A program made the position numbers and the translations under genes. A stretch of DNA of 64,000 bases from Paraburkholderia phenazinium (GTDB lineage: Bacteria > Pseudomonadota > Gammaproteobacteria > Burkholderiales > Burkholderiaceae): NCBI RefSeq assembly GCF_900142845.1, contig NZ_FSRU01000002.1, positions 3,224,001 through 3,288,000 of the forward strand, given 5' to 3'. The notes beneath the pieces are model-generated. The model made no database searches. It was given only the letters and a program-made list of their open reading frames with translations, and was not told where the DNA came from. The stretch's first letter is position 1. Every line of letters begins with the position of its first letter. Positions 39,974 through 51,800 of the stretch are shown in pieces.

Positions 39974-42058
39974 ATGTCCGCAGGCCTGAATCCCGCCCAA
40001 AACGAAGCGGTGCGCTATCTCGACGGTCCCTGTCTCGTGCTTGCCGGCGCAGGCAGTGGCAAGACGCGCGTGATCACGCAGAAGATTGCGCACCTGATCG
40101 AAGTCAAAGGCTTCGAGCCGCGCCACATCGCCGCCGTGACCTTCACGAACAAGGCGGCGGCGGAAATGCGCGAGCGCGTCGGCAAGCTGCTCGAGGGCAA
40201 GACGCTGACGACGCCCGGCAAGGAAGGTCGCAAGGTGCCCGTCAATCAGTTGACGGTGTGTACCTTCCACTCGCTTGGCGTGCAGATCCTGCGTCAGGAG
40301 GCGGAACACGTCGGGCTGAAGCCGCAGTTCTCGATCATGGATTCGGACGACTGCTTCGGCATGATCCAGGAACAGGTCGGCTCGACGGACAAGGGGTTCA
40401 TCCGCAAGATCCAGTCGATCATCTCGCTGTGGAAAAACGGCATGATCATGCCCGACGAGGCGATGGCGATTGCCGCGAACGAGGACGAACATCAGGCCGC
40501 GATCGTCTACCGCAATTACGTGGCGACGCTGCACGCGTACCAGGCCGTGGATTTCGACGATCTTATCCGCGTGCCCGCCGAGCTCTTTGCGAAGAACGAG
40601 CAGGTGCGCGAGCGCTGGCAGAACAAGCTGCGCTATCTGCTGATCGATGAGTACCAGGACACGAATGCCTGCCAGTACGAACTCGTGAAGCTGCTGGCCG
40701 GGCCGCGCGCGGCCTTCACGGCGGTGGGCGACGACGATCAGGCCATCTACGGCTGGCGCGGCGCGACGCTCGAGAACCTGGGGCAGCTCAGCAAGGATTT
40801 CCCGAAGCTGCATCTGATCAAGCTCGAGCAGAACTACCGTTCGACGGTGCGCATCCTGACCGCCGCGAACAACGTGATCGCGAATAACCCGAAGCTGTTC
40901 GAAAAGAAGCTGTGGTCCGAACACGGCATGGGCGACACCATCACCGTGACCGGCTGCAACGACGAAGAGCACGAAGCCGAATCCGTGGTGTTCCGTCTGT
41001 CCGCGCACAAGTTCGAGCGGCGCGCGCAGTTCCGCGATTACGCCATCCTCTACCGCGGCAATTTTCAGGCGCGCATCTTCGAACAGGTGCTGCGGCGCGA
41101 GCGGATTCCGTACGTGCTGTCGGGCGGGCAGTCGTTTTTCGACAAGGCCGAGATCAAGGATATCTGCGCGTATCTGCGCCTGATCGCCAACGCCGACGAC
41201 GATCCCGCGTTCATCCGCGCGATCACCACACCGCGGCGTGGCGTGGGCAACACGACGCTCGAAGCGCTTGGGTCGTTCGCGGGCCAGGCGAAGGTGTCGC
41301 TGTTCGAGGCGGTGTATATGGGCGGCATCGAGGCGCGGCTGTCGGTGCGCCAGGTGGAACCGCTGCGCACCTTCTGCGATTTCATGCAGCGCCTGACCGA
41401 CCGCGCGGACAAGGATCCGGCCTCCGAGGTGCTCAACGACCTGATGGACGCGATCCACTACGAGGCGTACCTGTACGACGCATTCGACGAGCGCCAGGCG
41501 CAGTCGAAATGGCAGAACGTGCTGGAGTTTATCGAGTGGTTGAAGCGCAAGGGCACCAAGCCGGAGCCTGCGGCGGGGTCCGAGGCCACCGGCTACGACA
41601 ACGCCGACGGTCTCGCGGATACCGGCAAGAACCTGCTCGGCCTGATCCAGACGGTCGCGCTGATGTCGATGCTCGAAGGTAAAGAGGAAGATCCGGACGC
41701 GGTGCGGCTTTCGACGGTGCATGCGTCGAAGGGGCTCGAGTATCCGCACGTGTTTCTGGTGGGCGTCGAGGAAGGCATCATGCCGCACCGCGGCGGCTCG
41801 GACGACGCGCCGATCGACGAAGGACGCATTGAAGAAGAACGCCGGCTGATGTACGTGGCGATTACGCGTGCGCAGCGCAGTCTGCATCTGAACTGGTGCA
41901 AGAAGAGAAAGCGCGCGCGGGAGACGGTGGTGTGCGAGCCGTCGCGTTTCATTCCCGAAATGGGCCTCGACGAAGCGCCGCCGCCGACAGCGGATGAGGC
42001 GCCGATGTCGCCGAAGGACCGGCTCGCGAGTTTGAAGGCGCTGTTGCAGAAGCCTTGA
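39974..42058 (+). CDS. rep: ATP-dependent DNA helicase Rep
   Basis: A 694-residue superfamily 1A helicase that helps forks pass protein blocks. Walker A LVLAGAGSGKTRV is at residues 22-34, motif Ia AVTFTNKAAAEM follows, Walker B LLIDEYQDTN is near residue 220, motif III AVGDDDQAIYGWRGA near 250 and motif VI YVAITRAQRSLHLNW near 635. The N-terminus and ordering are closer to Rep than to UvrD or PcrA, and the length fits Rep. Confidence 0.93.
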   Translation: MSAGLNPAQNEAVRYLDGPCLVLAGAGSGKTRVITQKIAHLIEVKGFEPRHIAAVTFTNKAAAEMRERVGKLLEGKTLTTPGKEGRKVPVNQLTVCTFHSLGVQILRQEAEHVGLKPQFSIMDSDDCFGMIQEQVGSTDKGFIRKIQSIISLWKNGMIMPDEAMAIAANEDEHQAAIVYRNYVATLHAYQAVDFDDLIRVPAELFAKNEQVRERWQNKLRYLLIDEYQDTNACQYELVKLLAGPRAAFTAVGDDDQAIYGWRGATLENLGQLSKDFPKLHLIKLEQNYRSTVRILTAANNVIANNPKLFEKKLWSEHGMGDTITVTGCNDEEHEAESVVFRLSAHKFERRAQFRDYAILYRGNFQARIFEQVLRRERIPYVLSGGQSFFDKAEIKDICAYLRLIANADDDPAFIRAITTPRRGVGNTTLEALGSFAGQAKVSLFEAVYMGGIEARLSVRQVEPLRTFCDFMQRLTDRADKDPASEVLNDLMDAIHYEAYLYDAFDERQAQSKWQNVLEFIEWLKRKGTKPEPAAGSEATGYDNADGLADTGKNLLGLIQTVALMSMLEGKEEDPDAVRLSTVHASKGLEYPHVFLVGVEEGIMPHRGGSDDAPIDEGRIEEERRLMYVAITRAQRSLHLNWCKKRKRARETVVCEPSRFIPEMGLDEAPPPTADEAPMSPKDRLASLKALLQKP

Positions 42059-42173
42059 TTCGGGGGCCGCGGTGGGTCTTGTTGGCAAGACCCCGGGCGC
42101 GGCAGGTGCATCGGCGCTTTGCGGGCGGTGTCGCGCTACAGTGGCGCGGCCTGCTCAACGGAGACCCGCCCGC

Positions 42174-42776
42174 ATGACCACCCCGCCGCTCGCGCGCTGC
42201 CGTAGCGCGCTCGAAACCTATCTCGACGCAAAGGACAACACGCGTGCCGAGCGCATCGCCGAAGTCTTCGCGCCCGATGCGGTACTCACCTTTTCCCTCG
42301 CCACCTCGAATATTGCGTTCCCGGCCCGCACGGTCGGGACGGCGGCGATCGCCAGGACGCTGGTCAGCGATTTCGGCGCGCAGTACGTGCAGTGCCGGAC
42401 CTACTACGTGTGCGATGCGCTGACGGTGAGCGGCCACGAGATCGAAGCGTTGCCGTGGCTCGTGCTGATGCGCGAGCCGGCCGCGGACGCGCTGCGCGTC
42501 GGGCACGGCGTGTACCGATGGACGTTTGGTTTCGACGCAGCGACAGATGAATGGCGCGTGACGCACTTCCATATCCACATTGCACGGATGGACGTGGTGC
42601 CCGATCCGGATGGCGCCTTGCTCGCGGCGTTGCAGGACGGCTTGAGCTATCCGTGGCTGACGCCCGCCGCACTGCGCGAGCGCTTCGAGACGCTGGCACG
42701 GTCGACGCCTGCCCTGGCGTTCATTCATGCGTTTGCTGCGCCGGCTACTAGTCCGTCGCCCGATGTCAGCATGTAA
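42174..42776 (+). CDS. NTF2/SnoaL-like domain protein
   Basis: A 200-residue protein with the cone-shaped NTF2-like pattern: helix CRSALETYLDAKDNTRAERIAEVFAPDAVLTFS, a central TAAIARTLVSDFG, then strands ending in WRVTHFHIHIARMD. Families of this fold are enzymes (isomerases, dehydratases) or binding proteins; activity cannot be read from sequence. ATG at 42174 follows ACGGAGAC; the frame from 42072 is longer but lacks a site. Confidence 0.65.
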   Translation: MTTPPLARCRSALETYLDAKDNTRAERIAEVFAPDAVLTFSLATSNIAFPARTVGTAAIARTLVSDFGAQYVQCRTYYVCDALTVSGHEIEALPWLVLMREPAADALRVGHGVYRWTFGFDAATDEWRVTHFHIHIARMDVVPDPDGALLAALQDGLSYPWLTPAALRERFETLARSTPALAFIHAFAAPATSPSPDVSM

Positions 42777-42815
42777 AAAATCCCTGCCCGTATTGCTACG
42801 GGGCAGGGATTTTTG
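42775..42815. terminator. Bidirectional terminator between convergent genes
   Basis: AAAAAATCCCTGCCC and GGGCAGGGATTTTT pair around an 11-base loop. A run on one side, T run on the other: it serves the NTF2-like gene rightward and the cytochrome gene leftward. Confidence 0.9.
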
Positions 42816-42853
42816 CTTTCCTGCTGCGACGACGCGCGAAACTCGCGCGCCGC

Positions 42854-43759
42854 TTATTTGGCCGCGCTGACCATGTAATCGACGGCGGCCTTCACGTCCG
42901 CATCCGACGCGTTCGATCCGCCCTTGGGCGGCATCGCACCCTTGCCGTGCAGGGCGTAGTTGTAGACCGTGTCCATCGGATCCTTGAGGCGCGGCGCCCA
43001 GGCGGTCTTGTCACCGAACTTCGGCGCATTGAGGACGCCGGCGGCGTGGCACGCCTGGCAAACCTGCTCGTAGAGCGCCTTGCCGGCCTGCGCGTTGTCG
43101 GCACTCTGCGTGGCGCCCGCGGGCGCGGCCGCCGGTGCGCTGGCAATGGCGGCGAGCGCGGCCGCCGCCTGGGACGCCGCCGCGCCTGCATCCGCCGTGG
43201 CGCCGGACGCGGGAGCTGCCGCTGCTGCGCCTGAAGCGGCTTGCGCCGCGGTCGGCACCGGCGGTTCGGCAAGGTTGCCACCCGAGTTGTTCGCCATATA
43301 GACGACGGCGCGGGCGATTTCGTAGTCGCTATAGTCGTCCGGGCTGGTGCCGCCGCGTGCGGGCATGGCGCCCTTGCCGGTCAAGGCGGTGTGCCAGAGC
43401 GTGTCGAAGCCCTGCGCGATGCGCGGCGCCCAGTCGGCGGAGTTGGTGAATTTCGGTGCGCCTGCCGCCCCGGTGGCGTGACAGGCCGAGCAGACCGCCT
43501 TGTAGACTTCCTCACCGGTCTTGTAGACGCGCGGCGCGTTGGCGTCGCGAATGTCGACCTGGGCGAGCGGCGCGATGCGCGCGCTGACCTCGGCGTCGGA
43601 GAGGCTGTCGGTACCGGCGCCCGTGCGGGTCCAGTTGTTCGCGTAGACCGCGAGCAGGATGATGACTACAACCGGGATAGCAAAACTGGCGATGATCGCC
43701 GCAATGAGCTGTCCAGGAGTTTTGATCGGGGCTTCGTGATTATTTGGTGCTTCGCTCAT
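42854..43759 (-). CDS. Membrane-anchored diheme cytochrome c (c5-type)
   Basis: A 301-residue protein: N-terminal membrane anchor (about residues 18-40), first haem site C90-SA-C93-H94, a long Ala/Pro linker (about 163-215), and a second haem site C234-QA-C237-H238. Each domain has a candidate axial methionine in GKGAMP. It probably passes electrons in the periplasm to or from respiratory complexes. Duplicate cytochrome c5 domains and order are clear; partner enzymes are not encoded nearby. Confidence 0.9.
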   Translation of the reverse strand: MSEAPNNHEAPIKTPGQLIAAIIASFAIPVVVIILLAVYANNWTRTGAGTDSLSDAEVSARIAPLAQVDIRDANAPRVYKTGEEVYKAVCSACHATGAAGAPKFTNSADWAPRIAQGFDTLWHTALTGKGAMPARGGTSPDDYSDYEIARAVVYMANNSGGNLAEPPVPTAAQAASGAAAAAPASGATADAGAAASQAAAALAAIASAPAAAPAGATQSADNAQAGKALYEQVCQACHAAGVLNAPKFGDKTAWAPRLKDPMDTVYNYALHGKGAMPPKGGSNASDADVKAAVDYMVSAAK

Positions 43760-44041
43760 GCTTGTCTCGTCTCCCGTGGGTATTGTGAGCGGTACAGCGT
43801 GACGGCAACGACCTTATTCTTTATTTAGCCACGGACGATTATAGACGCAGAGTTTCGGCGGCGGCGAGCGGCGGCTGGGGGTCTTCAGCGGGCGTTTACC
43901 CGAATTGGGGCTGGCGCCCCCAGGCCGGGTGCGGGCGCTGGCGGGGCCTCTCCAGGGCGGTCGGTGGACGGGTCGACGGAAACCGGGTATCCTCTCGGTC
44001 TCGCTTTAGCGCCACTTCCCCAGTGCCGCTCTCGTGGTGAA

Positions 44042-44117
44042 GCGCCCGTAGCTCAATGGATAGAGTACTGCCCTCCGAAGGCAGGGGTTGCTGGTTCGAT
44101 CCCAGCCGGGCGCACCA
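44042..44117 (+). tRNA. tRNA-Arg (anticodon CCG)
   Basis: Acceptor arms GCGCCCG and CGGGCGC pair fully; the anticodon stem CTGCC/GGCAG holds the loop CTCCGAA, anticodon CCG. The T arm GCTGGTTCGATCCCAGC is standard and CCA is encoded at 44115-44117. An integrase pseudogene begins 75 bases further, so the 3' end of this gene is the probable attachment site of the island. Confidence 0.96.
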
Positions 44118-44191
44118 ATAGCGATAAGGCTTTCAGCGATTTCTCTGCTTCGTCGTTTCCTCCCAGTACAGTGAAAATACAGTTGGTACAG

Positions 44192-45268
44192 TCAGCCGGC
44201 GGCCGTCTGCAGATCGACGACCTGGGTGTGCGGCTGAACCCAGCGCGCCAGATGATCGGCCGACAGGTGCGCGTAGCGTTGCACCATCTCCAGCGTTTCC
44301 CATCCTCCCAGCTCCTTCAAGACCTGTAACGGCGTGCCGCGCTGCACATGCCAGCTTGCCCACGTGTGGCGCAGATCGTGCCAGCGAAAATCGCGGATGC
44401 CGGCGCGTTTGCATGCTTCCCTCCACACCGTGTTCACCGTCTGCTAGACCGGCCTGCCGTGATACACGAACACGCTCTCTAGGTATTCCGGCCGCTTTTT
44501 CTTCGCCACCTGCCGCCGCAGCACCGCAACAGCCGTGTCCGACAGCGGCACCGTGATCGCCTTGCGGGCTTTCGCCTGGTCCGGATGAATCCAGGCGACC
44601 TTTCGCACCAGATCGACCTGTGACCATTGCAGCCCGGTCACGTTGGAGCGGCGCAGTCCGGTTTCGAGGCTGAACTGCGCCATGTCGGCCAGGTGCACAG
44701 GCAGCTCCGCCAGCAGGCGCCCAGCTTCCGCTAACGTCAACCAACGTATCCGGCGGGAGACAACTTTCGTCTTTTTCGTCCTGGGCACCCGGTCGATCCA
44801 CTCCCATTCAGCCGCGGCGTTCAGCACGGTCTTGAGCACGCCGACAACCCGATTCACCGTTCACGCACTGACGTTGCGCCCGAGTTTCTTAGGCCCTTTG
44901 CGCGTCTGCACGACCCGCGGCTCCATCCGCTTCGCGTGCGCAATGGCATCAATCCGGTTGCGGTCGATATCGGCCAACTGCACGCCCGACAGGTGCTGAT
45001 CGAGCCACCGGAGGTGTGTCTTGCTGGTTTCGAGACTCGCGATGCCCTCGCGTTCGCTGACGTAGCGGACCACTGCATCATTCCAGGTATAGCGCGGCTT
45101 GTGACCGAGCCTGGCCTGATTCCACGGATCCACCTTCAGGCGGTCGTAGAACTCCTGAGCCTGCTCCCTGTTGCTGGTGCCAGTGCTGCCTTGTATCACT
45201 GGACCGCCATCCAGCGGGGAAAGCCGGTAATACCAGTTTGGACTTCTACTCCGTTTGTAGAGCGACAT
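44192..45268 (-). pseudogene. Tyrosine-recombinase integrase with two in-frame stop codons
   Basis: A single frame of 358 codons on the minus strand reads as a phage/island integrase, interrupted by TGA at 44861-44863 and TAG at 44444-44446. Both are one C-to-T change from a sense codon (CGA to TGA, CAG to TAG). The core-binding domain (RYTWNDAVVRYVSER) and catalytic parts remain: Arg in [21 protein letters not shown] and Tyr in MVQRYAHLS. The protein could not be made in one piece unless suppressed, so the island is probably fixed. It lies next to tRNA-Arg in the usual order. Confidence 0.92.
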
Positions 45269-45885
45269 GTTTTGACTTCCTCAACGTGCTCGCCCTGTAC
45301 AACTCGCGGAATCCATTCTCCGATGAGATAACGCTGCGGGGCAACTACCGAAAACATCCAGCGCTACTGGCTGTGCTCAATACAGGAATATGTGACTGAG
45401 ATTTTCTGGAATTGCGTCGGTCGGGAGGATTGGCAGTTGGAAAATCCCTGTGCCCCAGATACTTCTTTATTCGAAATGCATATTTGCAAGTGATGAGTTC
45501 GTATTGCGTGCAAGTTCAGAAAGTATTTGAGGATGCCCGGAGTGCATAACTCGTGACAGGTCTTACCTGCTGAATAGCGTTGCTGCGCAGTGTTCCTGCC
45601 TGAGCAAGTCACGTATGGCCAAAAGATACTTTCAAAGTATTTCTAAAGTTTTCCTGCGGCTTGCCGAAACAAGAAAGTAGGGACCGCATGTTTAAGGTTC
45701 CACGCGTGGCAGATAAATCACCAGCAAGCACGATCGCACGTCAGATACTGCTGCGGATTCGCATACCTGACAACATGGCCAATTATGAACGTTTGTAAAG
45801 TTGACACTCCTTGATCTTTGATGTTCGGCGTGTCCTTTAAAGTGTTGGCAAAGCAGTTCAATTAAAACGAATAACCTGACAACAA
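45269..45885. other. AT-rich leader region of the CDI locus, no gene seen
   Basis: 617 bases, clearly lower in GC than both sides. No frame has a ribosome binding site plus protein-like content. TTGACA at 45801-45806 is a perfect -35 hexamer 80 bases before the exoprotein start, but no good -10 follows at 17 bases. Confidence 0.4.
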
Positions 45886-48800
45886 ATGGGCCAATCGGGG
45901 CAACAAATCTCCCTGCGTCTGGGGCAACGGGACGCAGCACGTGAGGCGGCGCGCTTTGCAGTTAGCGTGTTGAGCGTTGATGCACGCCGGCCGTGGTGGA
46001 TGCGTGCGACCGCGTCGGTCATGGCGGTCGTGATGTATCTGAGTCCGCTTCTGGTCCTGTTCGACGAGATCGCGCAGGCTGCGCCGATTGTGGACCCCCG
46101 TGCACCGATTCAGTTCCAGCCGACGATTACCCAGACGAGCACGGGCGTACCCGCCGTCAATATTGCCGCGCCCAATGCCAATGGCATCAGCATCAATAGC
46201 TATCAGACGTTCGATATCGACGGCACCGGACTGGTTCTGAACAACAGCCTCGTATCGGGCACACCTCTCCTCGGCGGCACACTGGCGCCCAATCCGAACC
46301 TCGCGGGGCGCACGGCGAGCGTGATCGTCAATCAGGTCACTTCCACGGGTCCGGCTTCGACACTGGTCGGGCCACTCGAGGTATTCGGCAGTCCCGCTTC
46401 GATCATTATCAGTAATCCGAATGGAATTTCAGTAAATGGACTTTCACTGACCAACTCTTCGAGCTTGGTGCTGACCACCGGGACTCCGCAGTTTCTCACG
46501 GCCGTAGGCGGTACCTCGACGAGTTTCACGAACGCCGGCGCACTTGCGTATAACGTTACGTCGGGAAACATCACGATCAACGGACCCGCAGGCACAAACG
46601 GCCCGGGTTCGGGGATCGAGGGCACGGTCGGCAATATCGATGTGATTGCGCAGACGATCAACCTTAACGCGCCGCTACTCGCGAGCCAGCGCATCAATCT
46701 GATTGCCGGCAACCAACTGGTGACGCCTGCCACCACCGACTCGTCGGGGACGAATTACGGCACCACAGCGAACGGTGTCACGAACACGGCGGCGTCGATC
46801 GGCAACAACGCGGTGGCGATCGATGCGAATCAGTACGGATCCGTCACAAGCGGGCAGATCTATATCGTGTCGACGGCCGCCGGCATGGGCGTGAACACCT
46901 CAGGCGCACTCTCTGCGACCGCGGGCAATCTCACGGTGACATCCAATGGCGACATTGCCGTCGCCTCGACCTACGCGCAGCAGAGCGCGACGCTCTCGGG
47001 CGCAGGCACGATAAGCATGGCTGGCGGGAGCCTGGCGAATCAGTACACCGTCAACGCGGCAGGCGACATCGCGGCTGCCACTGCGTCCGTACAGTCAGTG
47101 CAGGACCTGAACATGACGGCGGGCGGCAGTTTCAGCCTCGGCGCGGCGCAGTCCAACGGCAGCGTCAATCTGAAGTCTGGCGGCGATATGTCCGTGGGTT
47201 CGGTGGCGACCGGCAATAACCTGTCGTTGATCACCAGCGGCACCACCGGCAACGGCGACCTCACTGTGGGCGGCGCAGCTGCCGCACCGGGGACGATCAC
47301 GATTACCTCCGCCCGCGACGCGACGGTGAATGGGTCGGTGACCGGTGGCAGCACAGTGCAGCTTGTAGCGCAGCGTAGCGCAACCGTGAACGGACGGGTC
47401 GCGGCGACCGGCGATCTTTCGCTGGTCGGACAGACGGGCAACGTGACCACGACCGGAGGGGTAGAGGCGAGCGGCAATCTGAACGCGAACGCCGGACAGA
47501 CGATGACGCTTGGCGGCAACGTCAGCGCGACCGGTAACACGCTGTTGAATGCAGGTGCCGATCTGAACGTAGCGGGCGACGTGACGGGTAACGGCACGGG
47601 CGTGCTGAGCGCAGGGGGCAATCTCACCGCGAGCGGCACGGCAAGTTTCGGTCAGGACACCACGCTCAGCGCAGGGCAGAGCGTGAGCTTGCCCGGTGCC
47701 GTCAAGACGGGCGGTAACCTGGCGGTGACCGCAGGTACCAGCCTGACGGTCGGCTCCGCGAGCGCTGCGGGCAACGCGACGCTCACCGCGACGGCCGGTG
47801 CGGCCACGGTGAATGGCGCTCTCGCCAGCGGTGGCAATACGACGCTCACGGCCGGCACCGATGTGATCGTTTCAGGCACGCTTGCCGGGAACGGGACTGG
47901 CACGCTAAGCGCGGGGCGCAATCTGTCGGGTGGCGGTTCGGCACAGTTCGGATCCGATGCGACGCTGACGGCCGGGCAAAGTATCAACCTGTCCGGCTCA
48001 TTGCAAACGGGCGGCAATCTCAATGCCACGGCCGGCACGAGCCTCGCAGTCGGTGCCGCAACTTCGGTGGGCAACGCAACGCTCAAGGCCAACGGCGGTG
48101 ACGCAACGATCAACGGTGCGGTGCTGAGCGGTGGCACCCTATCGGGCCTGGCCACGGGCAACCTGACCGTGACGGGGAGCGTGACCAGCCTGGGCGCGAC
48201 GACACTGACGGCGCAGACGGGGAACCTGCTGGCCCAGGGCGGGCTGAATTCAACCGGTGACGCGACCCTGTCAGCCGGGCAGACACTCGCGGTCACAGGC
48301 GCGACCCAGGTGGGCGGCGACGCGACGCTAACGGGTACCAACATCACGACCGGCGGCACCACGACGGTCTCGGGCAACCTCACTGCGAGCGCCCAGAACA
48401 GCGTCGATCTGTCCGCCGGTCAATTGAACGTCGTCGGCAATGCCACCGTGTCCGGCGCGAATGTGACGACTGGCGGCGCACTGATCGGCGGCAACCTGAC
48501 GGCGACTGCATCGAACAAGGCAACGACGGCGGGCAGCCAGACCCTGGTGCAGGGTTCGGCGACGATCTCGGGGCAGAACGCCGTCACGAACACGGGCAAC
48601 GTGCTGGCGGGGGGCGCGCTATCGGTCACCGGCGCGAATGTCACGAACGGTACGAACGCGAGCCTGATCTCAACCGCCGCGACCACCGTCAACGCGACGA
48701 ACCTGAGCAACCAGGGGTCGATTGCCGGTCTGACGACGGGCGTCAGCGCCACCGGCTCGCTCACGAACAACAACGGCGCCATCATCGGCACCAACCTGCT

Positions 48801-51800
48801 GAACATCACGACGGGTAATCTGGCAGGCAATCAGAACGGCATCCTGTTCGCGGGCAACACGAGCTCGACGACACCCGGTGCGCCGGGCAACGCGACCGTG
48901 ACGGTGATGGGCGGTAACGGCACGTTCAACAACACTGGTGGCCAGATACTTGCCCAGAACAATCTGACCTTGAATCTGCAGAACCAGGTATTCGATCCGT
49001 CGGCTGCAGCCAGCGGCACGCTCAACCTCGGCAACGTGCTGACGATCAATACGCTGCAACTGAACAATGCCGGTACGTGGGCGATGCCCGGCAATAGCGT
49101 GGCGATCAACGCGACGCAAGGCATCAGCAACAGCGGAACGATCAGCAAGGCCGGCGACATCACATTGTCGACAAACGGCACGCTGAACAATAGCGGCACG
49201 ATCTCGGCGGGCAGCGACGTCAATCTCTCCGGTACGGTTGTCAACGAAGCGGGCGGGACGATTCACGCGAACGAGGACGTGAATCTGACCGGTGTCACGA
49301 CCAACGCCGGCACGATCGCCGCGGTACGGGACGTCAATCTGAACGGGAGCAGCTTCGACAATAGTGGCGCGACGACAAAGGCCGGGCGGGACCTGAACGC
49401 GAATCTCTCAGGAAACCTGACCAATGTGGGCGGCATGATCTCCGCACAGAACAACATCACGATCAATGCCGCGAACGTGGATAACAGCCGGGCCGGTGCG
49501 AATGCCACGACGACCACGGTTACGACGACCACGGTCAACGCCGCCGGTCTTGGCGCAGCACTGTTGTCCTCACCGATAGGATCGCTGACTCTGAGCGATC
49601 CCATCACGACGCCCGATGGAACGACGACTGACTATACCGCGACCATTACGGGTCGGGTAGGCGATCTGCAGCCATCGACCGCGACGACTTCGACCGCGCC
49701 CGATCTGGGCGGCGGTACGTTCAATGGCATCGCGCTTCCGACGGTTGACCAGACAACTACGACCACACAACCATCGGGCGTGGGCGGCGTAATCGCCGCG
49801 GGACAGAATCTGTCGATCACCACGGGTGCCCTCAACAACCATGGGAGCACGATCTCGGCGGGCAACAACGTGTCGTTGACCGTCTCATCGCTCGACAATG
49901 GGGGCGATACCGGCGTCACCACAATTAGCGACAGCATCGACGCGGCCTCGTATGCGAGCTTCCTCACCCAGCTGAAGGCCGCCTATGGGGCGGGCTCACT
50001 GGTCGCGATGCCGGGACTGACCGATGCCGGACTTAACAACCCGGGCGGCAACCCGGTGAGCGTCTCGGCCAACATCATCACGAGTACCGCTCCACCCGCC
50101 GCGCAGATCTCCACATTGACGACCTATACCAGCGAAAGCGCGGGGCAGATCGTCGCGGGCAACAACCTGTCGTTGACCGGTACCGGTGGGAGCCTGACGA
50201 ACGCTGGCAATCTGTACGCCGGGCAGGACCTCGTCATCACAGCAAACAGCTTTACGAATCAGGGCTATCACGCTTCCAGCCTGACCTCGAGCACCGGTTG
50301 TGTCGCAGGCGTCGCGGCAGTGGATTGCGGTTACTTCGGGACGACGCTGGGGTCTGCCAACGAGATGGTGATGTACGAGCGCCCGGGGCAGAATTTTACC
50401 GACGCATTGACCAACGCTGCGGCCGCACAGGAGCTTCTGCACTTTTACGCGATCTTTGGGCCCAACAACGATTCAGCCAGCATCTACGGCGACCAGACCA
50501 GTACCCAGACTTACAGCTACACGCAGACCAGCAACACGGTATTCGCAGGGCGCGATCTGATCATCGCTGCACCGACCGTCACCAACGTCGATGGCAATCT
50601 GACCGCTGGGCGCGACGTGGTGATCGGCGGAGCCGGGACGACCCGCAACAATACGGATCCGGACAATCCGCAGACGAACCTCACGCAAGCTTCAAACGTC
50701 ACGAACACATCGGGCAACATCCAGGCGGGCCGCAACCTTGCGATCAGCACGGCAGCGCTGACCAACAGCCTGTCAGCCCCGGTTCAGATCTACCAGAACT
50801 ACGGCACAACGGCCATGTATGGCTGTAGCGGTGCCTCGTACCACTATTGCGATGCCTTCGTCGATCAGCAGTCGGGCAATGCGTCGACGATTTCGGCGAA
50901 CCAGAACGTCGCGATCACTGCCGGTACCGTGGTCAATACCGGCAGTCTGATCACCGCCGGAACCCAGGTGACGATCGCGGCTACGTCAACGGTGACCAAT
51001 CAGAACCAGACGCTGAATGCGTACTGGCATGACGCTTTCTATGGCGGCGTGATCGGCGGTTCGGTGCCGCCGGACAATTTTGGCTGTGGGACCTCGTCCA
51101 ATTGCGCGACGCTATTCGGCAGCGCGTACAACACGAGCGACGGAGTCCAGCCACCCACGCCGTACAGGAGCCTGCCTGGGACGATTCAGGCGCCGTCGCT
51201 GGCCGTGACCGCCGGCGGACAGGTGCAGAACTCCGGCAACGTCATGGGCCAGCAGGTTTCGGTCACCGGCGCCTCGATCGTCAACGGTCTGACGTCGCCG
51301 GGCACTTATACGCCGCAGTCAACGGGCTCGCAGCAGGTGATCTCGCTCGGGCCGGTCGGTACACCGGTCGTGGTGGCGAATGCCGTGAATCAGGCTGGTC
51401 TCATCGGGCAGGTCAGCGGTGGTCTGTCGGGCGCCTCGGGTATCGCGGGGGGCATCACAGTAGCGGCGAGCGGTTCGCTTGCCGCGGCAGGGAGTACGTC
51501 GGCAGGCCAGAGCCCGACATCGCTGAGCGTGCCGGCCATCACGGTCGCATCGATTTCCGTGCCCGCTTCGCCGGGTGTCGCGGTGTCGTCCAGCACGACG
51601 GCGCAGGCTGGAGCGAATGTCACTTACCTGATCAACAACCCGGCCTCCGCGGTGATAGGTGGCGTCGGGCCGGCCCAGTTGCTGGACAATTTGCCGGCGA
51701 ACCTGCAACCGGCTACCACGCAGTTCTACTACGACCCGTTCACCGAGAACCAGTTGCTGCAGCAGGCGGCCCTGACGCAGACCGGCCAGGCGAGCTTTAT

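Noticed and set aside
47040..49967. Several leftward frames of 83-243 codons inside the exoprotein gene
   Set aside because: They mirror the Gly/Thr/Asn repeats as Pro/Val/Ala-rich shadows.
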